NCBI GenBank assembly: GCA_026982565.1
Contig: JALSGV010000174.1
Coordinates: 1-43,718 of the forward strand
DNA from: Gammaproteobacteria bacterium
GTDB lineage: Bacteria; Pseudomonadota; Gammaproteobacteria; SZUA-140
Direction of reading: 5' to 3'
Length of the DNA stretch: 43,718 nt
The position numbers were made by a program, and so were the translations under genes. The notes below the pieces were generated by a model that was not told the DNA's origin, did not search any database, and saw only the letters and a list, made by a program, of their open reading frames with translations. Below, piece after piece: positions 15,767 to 24,837 of this stretch (its first letter is position 1; the number at the start of each line of letters is the position of its first letter).

Positions 15767-16964
15767 TGGCAACTTCCTTTCCATAGTTCATTGGCGCAAG
15801 ATCCTCGTCTAGAACCGCCTCGGCGCGATGCATGATTTCCACACAGCGCTCGACCAGGCTATGAGGGCGCGCCACATGGATGTCTTCCGGAACCCTCTGG
15901 CCATCACAGACATAAGTAATGGGGAGTTGATTCCTGATAGAGGCGCTGAATGCCCCGCCCAGACTGGTGGCCTCGTCCAATTTCGTCAAAATACAACCAT
16001 CGGGCTCAAATACGCTGAATGCCTGCACTACGTCCTCCATACCTGACAAACGGGTTGTTGCCGAAAGGAGCAATACCTTTCTTATCGTTATCGTCTTACT
16101 ATCCAGAATTCTTTTCTGTTGCAGGAGTTTCTCATCGTGCTGGCTCATGCCCGCCGTATCGATAATGACCAGGCTGCGATCCATCAGGTCCTCGAGGACC
16201 TTACTCAATTCCTCACTGCTGTCCGCCACTTTCACCGGCACGTCCAGGATCCTGCCATAGGTCCGCAGTTGCTCATGCGCCCCGACGCGATAATTGTCGA
16301 CAGTCACCAGCGCCACATGACGACTGCCATAGCGCAGGGCATAGCGCGCCGCGATCTTCGCCGCGGTGGTGGTCTTGCCCACCCCTGTAGGACCGATCAG
16401 GGCGACGACACCACCCTGATCGAGAATTTCGAATTGCGGCGATACGATTTTTTGCGCGAGGACATTCATGGCCTGGCGCCACAGTTGATCCATGTCGCAA
16501 GGCTCCTGCAACACAGCCGATATTTCCTTGCACAAGGATGCGTTCAGCCCCATTTTCATCATGCGCTGTATGAGTTCTGCGCGCCTGGGATTACGTCTTG
16601 CCATATCGCCCCAGGCCAGGCCCGAGAGCTGGTTCTCCAGCATGAAGCGCAAGCTCTGCAGCTCACTGCGCATCTCCATCATGGTGGGCTCCTGGCTCCA
16701 GTAGTTTTCCTCCCGGGATGGGGGCTCGCGCCTTTTGAGTGGCGCCGTATCGCTCTTGACCGACCGGGAATGGGGCTGCCCGGACCCTGCCCCGTCTGGA
16801 GATGAAGGCTTGAGCATGGTTTCATCGAAATCGACAGCGGCGACGATTTCCACGCCGCCATTGACCCGCTGGTTCGACAGAATCACTGCATCCGGCCCCT
16901 GCTCCGCCCTGACCTTGTTGATGGCCTGGCGGATACTGGGGGCAAAGTAGCGTTTGATATTCAT
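15753..16964 (-). CDS. flhF: Flagellar placement GTPase FlhF (SRP family)
   Basis: The 403-residue protein has a short N-terminal B region starting MNIKRYFAPSIRQAI, a low-complexity linker (about 45-90), a helical N domain and a C-terminal SRP-type GTPase domain from about 180. Visible motifs are GPTGVGKTT (191-199), V-D-N-Y-R-V-G-A-H-E-Q-L, I-I-D-T-A-G-M and L-T-K-L-D-E-A. It marks the cell pole for flagellum assembly. The gap to flhA is 49 bases and it overlaps flhG. Confidence 0.96.
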   Translation of the reverse strand: MNIKRYFAPSIRQAINKVRAEQGPDAVILSNQRVNGGVEIVAAVDFDETMLKPSSPDGAGSGQPHSRSVKSDTAPLKRREPPSREENYWSQEPTMMEMRSELQSLRFMLENQLSGLAWGDMARRNPRRAELIQRMMKMGLNASLCKEISAVLQEPCDMDQLWRQAMNVLAQKIVSPQFEILDQGGVVALIGPTGVGKTTTAAKIAARYALRYGSRHVALVTVDNYRVGAHEQLRTYGRILDVPVKVADSSEELSKVLEDLMDRSLVIIDTAGMSQHDEKLLQQKRILDSKTITIRKVLLLSATTRLSGMEDVVQAFSVFEPDGCILTKLDEATSLGGAFSASIRNQLPITYVCDGQRVPEDIHVARPHSLVERCVEIMHRAEAVLDEDLAPMNYGKEVANAYF

Positions 16965-17013
16965 TGCATCGTTCCAGTGTCTTGTCTGTGTGTTTTATCC
17001 GAACGCCGGTTCT

Positions 17014-19113
17014 CTATGTCTCGTTTCTGCCAATACTGGCGACAATCTTTATTTGTTTGCTGTCTGGAATCTCTTCATACGACAGAACATGAAGCGCTGG
17101 AATCGAATGCTTCACAAAACGTGACATCATCGGGCGCACCGCTGATGAGACCAGCAGCACCGCCGGCTGATTCGCCAGCTCCTGATTCTGCGCGGCTTCA
17201 GCCAGGGACTGGTGAATGCGCTCCGCCAGTCCCGGCTCGATTCCCAACCCGGCATTCCCTCCAGGCTGCATACTGTCTTGCAATATACGTTCCAACCCTT
17301 GATCGAGCGTAATAACCGGCATCTCCTGCGCTATGCCATTGATATTTTGAATAATCATCCGCCCCAGGGCGACTCGCAGCTTGGCCGTCAGAACGCCGGG
17401 GTCTTGACTCATGCTGGCCTCGGCTGCCAAACATTCCGCGATGGTGCGCATATCCTTGAGAGGGATTTTTTCCTCCAACAGATTGCGCAGCACCTTATGC
17501 ACAACGCCCAGAGGCAGGGTGTCCGGCACCAGGCCCTCAACCAGCTTGGGATTGGTCTTGGTGAGATTGTCGAGCAATTGCTGCACCTCCTCGCGGCCCA
17601 GCAATTCATGCGCATGACTCTGCAATTCATGGCTCAAATGGGTGGCAATGACCGTCGTGGCATCGACGACGGTATACCCCATGGTCTGCGCCTGGTCACG
17701 CTGATTGGGCTCAATCCACACGGCATCCATGCCAAATGCGGGATCCTTGGTCGCGATGCCAGACAGTGTGCCGAAAACCTGGCCGGGATTGATGGCCAGT
17801 TCACGCTCGGGGTAGACCTCGCCCTCACCAACTGTCACCCCCATCAATGTCAGCCGATAGACACTGGGCGCCAGCTCCAGGTTGTCACGGATATGCACGG
17901 AGGGAATGAGAAAGCCAAGATCCTGTGTCAACTTCTTGCGAACCCCCTTGATGCGCGCCATCAACTGGCCGCCCTGGTTCTTGTCTACCAATGGGATGAG
18001 TTTATATCCTACTTCCAGCCCCACTGTGTCCACGGGGGTAACGTCGTCCCAGCTGAGATCCTTTGTTTCGACCGGCTTCTCTTCCTGGGGCTGAACCTCA
18101 AGCTCTCTATTGTCCGCTTCGCGCGCCTGACGGCTCTGTGTGATTAAGTAAGCCCCCACGCCGGACAGGGCAGCCAAGCCCAGAAAGACCATATTGGGCA
18201 TGCCGGGCATGACGCCCAGAACACCCAGAATGGCGCTGGTCACTCCCAGGGTGCGGGGGTGATTCATCAACTGGCTGGTAATATGTCCGCCCATATCCTG
18301 GTCGCTGGAGACACGGGTCACCATGATGGCGGCGGCTGTCGACAGCACCAGCGAAGGCAGTTGCGCCACCAGGCCGTCGCCGATGGTCAGGAGGGTATAG
18401 TTCCGCATCGCCTCGGAGAATTCCATGTCGTGCTGTATCAGGCCGATGGACAGACCACCGATGATATTGATGAACAGGATGAGAATGCCGGCGATGGCGT
18501 CGCCGCGCACGAACTTGCTGGCGCCATCCATGGAGCCGTAGAAATCGGCCTCGGACACCACTTCGGCGCGCCGTTGCTTGGCCTCTTCCTGGTCGATAAC
18601 CCCCGCATTGAGATCCGCATCGATGGCCATCTGCTTGCCGGGCATGGCGTCCAGGGTGAAACGGGCACTGACCTCGGAGATGCGGCCTGCGCCTTTCGTT
18701 ACCACGACAAAATTGATGATGACCAGAATGGCGAACACGACCAGACCAACGGCGTAGTTTCCACCAATGACAAACTCGCCGAATGCTTCGATGACATTGC
18801 CCGCTGCCGCGGTTCCCGTGTGTCCCTCGAGGAGCACCACCCGGGTGGATGCGATATTGAGCGCCAGCCTCATCAATGTGGCCAGCAAGAGAACCGTGGG
18901 AAAGGTGGAAAAGTCAAGGGGGCGCCGGGAATAGACCGTCGCCAGCACCACGATCATCGCCAGGGCGATATTGAAGGTGAAGGCGATATCCAGCAGCGTG
19001 GGCGGCAAAGGGACGACCAGCATGGCCAGGATTGCCATCAGCAACAGGGGCGCCCCCAGCATGGCGCTCTTTGCCGGCATATTGATATTGGCGAGTACGT
19101 TTGCATTTGCCAT
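17014..19113 (-). CDS. flhA: Flagellar export gate protein FlhA
   Basis: The 699-residue protein has about eight transmembrane helices in the first 330 residues. The FHIPEP-family segment there includes R-F-T-L-D-A-M-P-G-K-Q-M-A-I-D-A-D-L-N-A-G, with charged residues implicated in proton use. A linker and a large cytoplasmic C-terminal domain follow (about 365-695), which docks substrate-chaperone complexes. Length is as expected. GAGGA lies upstream of ATG 19113. It follows flhB by 48 bases in the export-gate operon. Confidence 0.97.
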   Translation of the reverse strand: MANANVLANINMPAKSAMLGAPLLLMAILAMLVVPLPPTLLDIAFTFNIALAMIVVLATVYSRRPLDFSTFPTVLLLATLMRLALNIASTRVVLLEGHTGTAAAGNVIEAFGEFVIGGNYAVGLVVFAILVIINFVVVTKGAGRISEVSARFTLDAMPGKQMAIDADLNAGVIDQEEAKQRRAEVVSEADFYGSMDGASKFVRGDAIAGILILFINIIGGLSIGLIQHDMEFSEAMRNYTLLTIGDGLVAQLPSLVLSTAAAIMVTRVSSDQDMGGHITSQLMNHPRTLGVTSAILGVLGVMPGMPNMVFLGLAALSGVGAYLITQSRQAREADNRELEVQPQEEKPVETKDLSWDDVTPVDTVGLEVGYKLIPLVDKNQGGQLMARIKGVRKKLTQDLGFLIPSVHIRDNLELAPSVYRLTLMGVTVGEGEVYPERELAINPGQVFGTLSGIATKDPAFGMDAVWIEPNQRDQAQTMGYTVVDATTVIATHLSHELQSHAHELLGREEVQQLLDNLTKTNPKLVEGLVPDTLPLGVVHKVLRNLLEEKIPLKDMRTIAECLAAEASMSQDPGVLTAKLRVALGRMIIQNINGIAQEMPVITLDQGLERILQDSMQPGGNAGLGIEPGLAERIHQSLAEAAQNQELANQPAVLLVSSAVRPMMSRFVKHSIPALHVLSYEEIPDSKQIKIVASIGRNET

Positions 19114-19161
19114 TAGACTGTCCTCGAGATTCTTTCTTTCATCATGTCGGTTATCTGATCC

Positions 19162-20295
19162 TTACGAGTCATACTGCATGTCTTCGGGTATGGTGAGATC
19201 ATCCATGGTAGGAACCTCGTCTCCATACTGGTACGCCTTGCCATGGAGCTGGTAGGCATAGGCCAGCACCTGGGCCACGGCGAGGAAAAGGCCGGCAGGT
19301 ATCTCATCCTGAATCTCCGTGGTGTGGAACAGGGCGCGTGACAAGGGTGGCGCGGAAACGATCGGCACGTTGTTCTCCAGGGCCAGGGCACGAATTTGCA
19401 TGGCGATCATATCCTTGCCCTTGGCAACCACTTTGGGCGCCGTCATATGATCCTGGTCATAGCGCAATGCGACGGCATAATGTGTGGGGTTGGTGATCAC
19501 CACGTCTGCGCCGGGCACATCCTCCATCATGCGCCGTTGTGAGATTTCACGCTGTACCTCACGCACCCTGCGCTTCAGTTCAGGACTGCCATCCGTCTCT
19601 TTGAACTCATCCTTCACTTCCTGGCGCGTCATTTTCAGTTGACGGGTAAAGTCCCACAATTGAAATGGCACATCCACGGCGGCAATCAGGATCATGGTGC
19701 TACTCAGGAGAAGAAATGCCCAACCCAGCAATTGCCCCATGTCGGCGAGGGCCGGCATGACGGATTTGGTGCCCAGAGCAAGCAGCTCATCCAGGTTGTT
19801 CCACAGGAATATCAAGGCGACCATCAATACGAGGGCGAACTTGACCAGCGCCTTGGCCAGTTCCATGAGGCCCTTGGCCGAAAATATCCGCCCCATTCCC
19901 TTGACTGGATCCATCTTGCTCCATTTGAAAGCCATTGCTTTTATACTGAAGGACCAGCCACTCAGGGCCATGGGAGACAACAGGGCAATAATGACCAGCA
20001 TGATGATGAAAGGCGCAAAGGAAACCAGCGCATCCTTCACCGCATTGAGAAAGCCGGGCACCATGGCGTTGACATCCATGATGGTGCTTCGCTCGATGAC
20101 CAGGGTCCCGCGCATGATATCGAGTATTCCCTCTACCATGCTTTCGCCCATCATCAGAATCGCGCCAGCCGATGCCATCAGCACCGCCATGGTTGTCAAC
20201 TCACGGGAACGTGGAACCTGGCCTTTTTCACGTGCGTCGGCGCGTTTCTTGGGTGTCGGTTGTTCGGTCTTTTCCTGTGCCTTCTCCTCAGCCAT
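19162..20295 (-). CDS. flhB: Flagellar export switch protein FlhB
   Basis: The 377-residue protein has a charged N-terminus (EKTEQPTPKKRADAREKGQVPRS, family-typical), four transmembrane helices at about 32-55, 90-112, 148-168 and 188-212, and a cytoplasmic domain with the self-cleavage site NPTH (269-272). Cleavage switches export from rod/hook to filament substrates together with FliK. The C-terminus ends soon after the cleaved domain. It follows fliR by 3 bases. Confidence 0.97.
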   Translation of the reverse strand: MAEEKAQEKTEQPTPKKRADAREKGQVPRSRELTTMAVLMASAGAILMMGESMVEGILDIMRGTLVIERSTIMDVNAMVPGFLNAVKDALVSFAPFIIMLVIIALLSPMALSGWSFSIKAMAFKWSKMDPVKGMGRIFSAKGLMELAKALVKFALVLMVALIFLWNNLDELLALGTKSVMPALADMGQLLGWAFLLLSSTMILIAAVDVPFQLWDFTRQLKMTRQEVKDEFKETDGSPELKRRVREVQREISQRRMMEDVPGADVVITNPTHYAVALRYDQDHMTAPKVVAKGKDMIAMQIRALALENNVPIVSAPPLSRALFHTTEIQDEIPAGLFLAVAQVLAYAYQLHGKAYQYGDEVPTMDDLTIPEDMQYDS

Positions 20296-20298
20296 GAG

Positions 20299-21075
20299 CT
20301 AATTCCCCTGCACGATCCTGCCAATGGAAAAAAAGGCATTTTCCAGAAGATTGGTGAACTGCGGGATGAAAACCGGCAACGAGACAAGGATGAAAACAAA
20401 ACCCAGCATGAGTGTCACCGGAAATCCGACCGAGAACACATTCAATTGCGGCGCCGCCCTCATCATGACGCCGAAGGATATATTGACCAGTAGCAGGGCG
20501 GTCACCGTGGGCAGGGCGATGAGCACCGCGCCCTTGAAGATCCAGGCCGCCCACGAGACCAACTCCCATAACCCCGCGGTACCGACATCCATGATGTCAA
20601 TGGGAATACTCCTGAAACTGTCCACAAGCACCTCGATCAGTATGAGGTGCCCATTGAGGACAAGGAACAGCAAGGTTGCCAGGACCACATAGAACTGACT
20701 GATTACCGGCACGACGACACCATTGGCGGGATCGTTCATTTGTGCGAAGCCGAGCCCCATGGTCATGCCGATCACCTGCCCCCCCGACTCAACGGCGGTG
20801 AAGACCATGCGCAGCATGAAACCCATCATGACGCCAATCAATACCTGGGTCATTACGGTCAGTATCCCGAGCAGGCTGAAAGGTTCGACAATATGGGCGG
20901 GCGGCAGCAAGGGAACGATGATAATGGTCAGGGCCAGGGCCAGCCCCACTTTCACCCGCGCCGGCACGATGCGGGTACCGATAATGGGCGCAACCACCAC
21001 AATGGCGGATATGCGCGCAAAGGGATAGAGGTAACTGGCCAGGAGATCGATGAGCGCTTCACTGTTGATTGTCAC
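20299..21075 (-). CDS. fliR: Flagellar export gate protein FliR
   Basis: The 258-residue integral membrane protein has about six hydrophobic helices, including R-I-S-A-I-V-V-V-A-P-I-I-G-T, a glycine-rich G-V-M-M-G-F-M-L segment and a C-terminal helix pair (V-T-L-M-L-G-F-V-F-I-L-V-S-L-P). With FliP and FliQ it forms the core of the export channel. It starts 18 bases after fliQ and ends 3 bases before flhB. Confidence 0.95.
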   Translation of the reverse strand: MTINSEALIDLLASYLYPFARISAIVVVAPIIGTRIVPARVKVGLALALTIIIVPLLPPAHIVEPFSLLGILTVMTQVLIGVMMGFMLRMVFTAVESGGQVIGMTMGLGFAQMNDPANGVVVPVISQFYVVLATLLFLVLNGHLILIEVLVDSFRSIPIDIMDVGTAGLWELVSWAAWIFKGAVLIALPTVTALLLVNISFGVMMRAAPQLNVFSVGFPVTLMLGFVFILVSLPVFIPQFTNLLENAFFSIGRIVQGN

Positions 21076-21093
21076 GGACAGGGGCCCCTATCC

Positions 21094-21363
21094 TCAGCCT
21101 ATCAACTGGGGAATTTCCACGAAAAGGCGTGTGGTGTAATTTGTAATGGTCTGGATGATCCAGGACCCGCCGAATATCATGATTCCGAACATCACCAGCA
21201 GTTTCGGAATAAAGCTCAGCGTCTGCTCATTGATCTGCGTCGCTGCCTGGAACATGCTGATCAGCAAACCGACTGCCAGGGCGGGAAGCAGGAGAAGGGA
21301 GATAATCATCATGGTGACATAGATGGCGTTCTGGCCGATGGTGACGACGGATTCCGGTGTCAT
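21094..21363 (-). CDS. fliQ: Flagellar export gate protein FliQ
   Basis: The 89-residue protein has two transmembrane helices (about 15-40 and 52-75) joined by the family loop L-I-S-M-F-Q-A-A-T-Q-I-N-E-Q-T-L-S-F-I-P-K. Its N-terminus MTPESVVTIGQNAI is also family-typical. It belongs to the FliPQR export channel. It lies 12 bases after fliP and 18 bases before fliR, without overlap. Confidence 0.96.
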   Translation of the reverse strand: MTPESVVTIGQNAIYVTMMIISLLLLPALAVGLLISMFQAATQINEQTLSFIPKLLVMFGIMIFGGSWIIQTITNYTTRLFVEIPQLIG

Positions 21364-21375
21364 TTCAGGTTCACC

Positions 21376-22116
21376 CTATACATAGAAGCTTGAGGCCAGC
21401 GTCCCCATGATCAGCGCCCAGCCATCCACCAGGACGAAGAGCATGATCTTGAAGGGAAGCGAGATAATCAATGGCGACAGCATCATCATGCCCATGGACA
21501 TGAGGATACTGGCCACCACCAGATCGATGATCAGGAAAGGAATGAATATCAGAAAACCGATCTGGAAGGCCGTCTTCAGTTCACTGGTGACGAAGGCGGG
21601 AACCAGGAGAGAGAAAGGAATATCCTCTTGCGACTGGATCTCCTCCTCGCCGCTGATCTCTGAAAACATGGTGATATCACTCTCCCTGGTCTGAGAGAGC
21701 ATAAAGGCGCGAAAGGGGGTGATGGCCGACTGCATGGCCTCCTCGGCAGACATTTTCTCATCCATATAGGGCTCCAGGGCATTGTTGTATACATCGTTGA
21801 ATACCGGCATCATGATGAAAATGGTGAGAAACAGCGCCAAACCGATGAGCGTCTGGGTTGTGGGCGTCTGGGCGGTGCCCAGCGCCTGACGCAGGATGGC
21901 CAATACGATGATGATGCGGGTAAATGATGTCATCATCATCAATGCCGCCGGCAGCAGCGTCAGCACTGTCATCAGCAGCAGAATCTGTATGCTCAGGGAA
22001 TAGGTCTGCTCCCCGTTTTCACCCCCTGTTACCGTAAGGGCCGTCAAGCCCTGCTCCGCGGAGACAGCGCCCACGGGGAGAAGAAGCAGGAGGAAAATGG
22101 CTATAATGGATTTCAT
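21376..22116 (-). CDS. fliP: Flagellar export gate protein FliP
   Basis: The 246-residue protein begins with a cleavable-type signal peptide ([20 protein letters not shown]) and has about four transmembrane helices. Family blocks are [45 protein letters not shown] and the M-G-M-M-M-L-S-P segment, which lines the channel constriction. It overlaps the fliO stop codon by 4 bases, suggesting coupled translation. Confidence 0.97.
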   Translation of the reverse strand: MKSIIAIFLLLLLPVGAVSAEQGLTALTVTGGENGEQTYSLSIQILLLMTVLTLLPAALMMMTSFTRIIIVLAILRQALGTAQTPTTQTLIGLALFLTIFIMMPVFNDVYNNALEPYMDEKMSAEEAMQSAITPFRAFMLSQTRESDITMFSEISGEEEIQSQEDIPFSLLVPAFVTSELKTAFQIGFLIFIPFLIIDLVVASILMSMGMMMLSPLIISLPFKIMLFVLVDGWALIMGTLASSFYV

Positions 22117-22475
22117 GGGCGTATTTTGTTTTTTATCTCTTTCTTCAAATAATCGGAAAACCCCTTCTTTTCAGCGCCGGCGCCCCCCTCCACTCCAGCG
22201 CTGTCGATGACGGGTTCATCGAAGACGTGCAGCGCCTGTATCCTGCCAGGCGATATCCCCAGCATGACCTGTGTATCTCCGGCCTGGAGAATAATGACCT
22301 TCTCCCGCTGCCCTACCGATATGCCCGCCACTACTTTCATGTCATCGTTCAACATGCCGTGCAGGCGGCCATAGCGGCGGAAGAACCATGCGCCGGCGAA
22401 GATAATGCCGACGACCAGGAGCAGACTGGTAATGATCTGCATGATTTGGGGTACTGATGCGGCCTGCGCTTCCAT
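22113..22475 (-). CDS. fliO: Flagellar export assembly protein FliO
   Basis: The 120-residue protein has one transmembrane helix (about 12-32) and a small beta-rich cytoplasmic domain with [19 protein letters not shown], the typical FliO block. The C-terminal tail is basic and helical. FliO assists assembly of FliP in the export gate. It stands between fliN and fliP, as in most flagellar clusters, and overlaps fliP by 4 bases. Confidence 0.92.
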   Translation of the reverse strand: MEAQAASVPQIMQIITSLLLVVGIIFAGAWFFRRYGRLHGMLNDDMKVVAGISVGQREKVIILQAGDTQVMLGISPGRIQALHVFDEPVIDSAGVEGGAGAEKKGFSDYLKKEIKNKIRP

Positions 22476-22515
22476 TAGAAATACTCTGCCGTGTTAGTTT
22501 TGAAGAGTGATCAAA

Positions 22516-22950
22516 CTACTTGAGCTTCTTGACCCGTTCGGCGGGGCTGATGATGTCGGTAAGGCGTATACCGAATTTTTCATTCACCACGACGACCTCG
22601 CCATGGGCAATCAGCGTGCCGTTGACGTTGACATCCATCGGCTCGCCAGCCAGCCTGTCGAGTTCCACGACAGAGCCCTGGTTCAGCTTGAGGAGGTTAT
22701 TGATGGTGACCTTGCTGCGCCCGATCTCCACGGCAACGGTAACGGGAATGTCCAGAATCATATCCAGGTTGGAATCGGCCAGGCTTTCTCCCACGGCATC
22801 GGCCTCAAGATTCTGGAAATCAGCCTTGACATAATCCTCCTGACTGGCGCTCTCCGTGGAAGCCTTGGCCTCGCTCTCCGCCTGCTCCGCCAATGCGGCG
22901 CCCCAATCGTCGTCCGCACCTGTAGAATTGTTCTCGATTTCATCGCTCAT
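22516..22950 (-). CDS. fliN: Flagellar switch protein FliN
   Basis: The 144-residue protein has an acidic, disordered N-terminus and a C-terminal SpoA domain (about 65-140) with I-P-V-T-V-A-V-E-I-G-R-S, L-L-K-L-N-Q-G-S-V-V-E-L-D and V-N-G-T-L-I-A-H-G-E-V-V-V-V-N-E-K-F-G-I-R. It forms the lower part of the C-ring with FliM and serves as a docking site for export. It overlaps fliM by 4 bases. Confidence 0.97.
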   Translation of the reverse strand: MSDEIENNSTGADDDWGAALAEQAESEAKASTESASQEDYVKADFQNLEADAVGESLADSNLDMILDIPVTVAVEIGRSKVTINNLLKLNQGSVVELDRLAGEPMDVNVNGTLIAHGEVVVVNEKFGIRLTDIISPAERVKKLK

Positions 22951-23969
22951 TGATTTTCTCCTGATACAGCTAGCATTTGTTTGCTTCTCACCGCGGTACT
23001 GCCGATTTTCTCAACGACCTTGATGGCGCTCTTGCCGTTGGAAACCCCGAATTTTCCACGAAATACCGGGATATCCTCGATCCGCGCCACCACATACTCG
23101 GGCATGTCCACGGGTATGATGTCTCCTTCCTTGAGGCCATTGATTTCCCTGACGGACAATGTCGTTTCCAGCAGGGTACTGCTGATTTCCAGCTCGGCCA
23201 TCATCAGCTCTTCACGCAGGGAAATCATCCAGCGCTCATCATTGTCGACGCGGTCGCTCTGCATGCCCGCGTCGAGCAGGTCGCGAATAGGCTCGATCAT
23301 GGAATAAGGCATGGTGATGTGCAGGTCGCCACTACCGCCTTCCAGTTCCACGTGAAAGGTCGAAACCACGACCACTTCACTGGGACTGACGATATTGGCG
23401 AAATTGGGATTGACCTCCATGCTCTGATATTCGGGCGTGAGCTCCAAGACGGGGCTCCACGCCTCCTTCATATTGGTAAAGGCCTGATCCAGGACGATGC
23501 GGATAATGCGCTGCTCCGTCGGTGTGAATTCCCGCCCTTCTATCTTGGCGTGGAACCTGCCCTCTCCACCGAAGAAGTTGTCCACAATGGTGAAAACCAG
23601 CTTGGGATCGAAAACGACCAGGCCGGTGCCACGCAGTGGATGGAATCTCACCAGATTGAGGCTGGCGGGAACGAACAGGCTATGCACGTATTCGGCAAAC
23701 TTGAGCATCTGCACGCCACCCGCTGAAATCTCTGCCGTTCTTCTCAGCATATTGAAAAAGGTAATTCTCAAATAGCGCGCGAAACGCTCATTGATCATCT
23801 CCAGCGTCGGCAGGCGCCCCCTGACAATCCTGTCCTGACTGTTGAAGTCATAACTGATGGCGTCGCCGTCATCGCCGTGATCATCCGGCTCGGTCTCGAC
23901 ATCGCCACTGGTAACGCCATGCAACAGCGCGTCGATTTCGTCCTGGGTAAGGAGGTCGTTTCCAGACAT
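22947..23969 (-). CDS. fliM: Flagellar switch protein FliM
   Basis: The 340-residue protein starts with the CheY-P-binding segment LLTQDEIDALLHGV. The middle FliM domain (about 50-235) contains the G-G-V-Q/G-type segment S-A-G-G-V-Q-M-L-K. A C-terminal SpoA domain lies at about 255-325. It links CheY-P binding to motor reversal through FliG and FliN. It follows fliL by 6 bases and overlaps fliN by 4. Confidence 0.97.
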   Translation of the reverse strand: MSGNDLLTQDEIDALLHGVTSGDVETEPDDHGDDGDAISYDFNSQDRIVRGRLPTLEMINERFARYLRITFFNMLRRTAEISAGGVQMLKFAEYVHSLFVPASLNLVRFHPLRGTGLVVFDPKLVFTIVDNFFGGEGRFHAKIEGREFTPTEQRIIRIVLDQAFTNMKEAWSPVLELTPEYQSMEVNPNFANIVSPSEVVVVSTFHVELEGGSGDLHITMPYSMIEPIRDLLDAGMQSDRVDNDERWMISLREELMMAELEISSTLLETTLSVREINGLKEGDIIPVDMPEYVVARIEDIPVFRGKFGVSNGKSAIKVVEKIGSTAVRSKQMLAVSGENQ

Positions 23970-23975
23970 GTTCTT

Positions 23976-24539
23976 CTATTGCATTACAAAGCTGGTGAAA
24001 TACAGTTCTTCCACGATCTTGTCGCCAAGCTGATCCCTCATGATGCTCTGGATCTCCGCCAAGGCCTCGTCCCTGATTTTCTGCTTCCCTGTGAAGGAGC
24101 TGATGGTCTCGTAATCCAGGTCACTGAGCATCATGAGCAGATTGTTGCGGATCAGCGGCAAGTGTTCCTTGATCTTGTCGGGCATGGTCTCGTCATAGGT
24201 CATGACTTCCATCTTGACCTGCAGATAGCGTATCTGGTTGTTCTCCACGAAATTGACGATGAGAGGGTCGCCCAACTCTACATAGTGGGGTTTCGCCTTT
24301 TCGGCGTGCTTTTCCTTCGCCTTTTTCTTTTCCTTCTTGTCAGCAACATCCTCGCTTGCGACCTGCTCTGTGCCGGATGCGCCGCCGGACAGCGCCCCGG
24401 TCACGAACAGGGTCACGCCGACACTGACCACTATCAGCAACAGAATGGTGACCACGCTGAGAATGATCACGAGTAGGTTTGATTTTTTCTTGGGCTTGAC
24501 TTCCGGTGCCTCGTCATCGATCTGATCGTCAATGGCCAT
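23976..24539 (-). CDS. fliL: Flagellar basal body-associated protein FliL
   Basis: The 187-residue single-pass inner-membrane protein has a charged cytoplasmic N-terminus (KPKKKS), a transmembrane helix at about 20-45, a Lys/Glu-rich linker and a periplasmic FliL domain (about 85-187) with Y-L-Q-V-K-M-E-V-M-T-Y and R-D-E-A-L-A-E-I. It stabilises stators. A ribosome site AGGAAGG and a sigma-54-type promoter lie just upstream, making fliL the first gene of the fliLMNOPQR-flhBAFG run. Confidence 0.94.
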   Translation of the reverse strand: MAIDDQIDDEAPEVKPKKKSNLLVIILSVVTILLLIVVSVGVTLFVTGALSGGASGTEQVASEDVADKKEKKKAKEKHAEKAKPHYVELGDPLIVNFVENNQIRYLQVKMEVMTYDETMPDKIKEHLPLIRNNLLMMLSDLDYETISSFTGKQKIRDEALAEIQSIMRDQLGDKIVEELYFTSFVMQ

Positions 24540-24591
24540 CTTTGAACCCTTCCTAAGCTATTACTGAGAAATTTATCCTTACAACGTAATA

Positions 24592-24606
24592 GCAATAGCC
24601 ATGCCA
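24592..24606 (-). promoter_or_regulatory. Sigma-54-type promoter of fliL
   Basis: Read on the minus strand, TGGCAT-5-TTGC is followed by T, a close match to the sigma-54 consensus TGGCAC-5-TTGC with the essential GG and GC at the right spacing. It ends 53 bases upstream of the fliL start. FleQ or FleR, both encoded in this window, would be the expected activator; no enhancer site was identified. Confidence 0.65.
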
Positions 24607-24806
24607 TTAAGAAATTTTCATAAAACATCCTTTAATAACAGAATGTTACTGAACAAAGTCGAAGGGTCGTCATTTCTTTGACATGATGGCGGCCGCGTTC
24701 TGACACGAATCCGCCAAGCAGAGGATGTTGAAAATAAAGGCGTGAATCAGGTCTGACAGAAAGCGGCGAGGGAGCGATGAGACATGAAGAGGATCAGGAA
24801 ACCACC

Positions 24807-24825
24807 ATCGCGCGCATCGCGCGAT
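24807..24825 (-). terminator. Hairpin after the glycosyltransferase pair
   Basis: ATCGCGCG-CAT-CGCGCGAT is a perfect 8-bp GC-rich stem with a 3-base loop, 13 bases past the stop codon of the last glycosyltransferase. It has no clean T-run, but its position suggests it ends that transcript before fliL. Confidence 0.5.
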
Positions 24826-24837
24826 ACCTGCCGGATA

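Larger units (their letters stand above)
24540..24837. other. Intergenic region between the glycosyltransferases and fliL
   Basis: About 298 bases without a gene. The left end holds a hairpin just downstream of the glycosyltransferase stop codon (24807-24825). The right end holds the sigma-54-type promoter and ribosome site of fliL. The middle (about 24610-24800) is AT-rich near fliL, and no ORF, tRNA or repeat could be supported. Confidence 0.6.

Noticed and set aside
17212..19116. Long plus-strand frames opposite flhA
   Set aside because: They are shadows of flhA with low-complexity His/Gln-rich translations.
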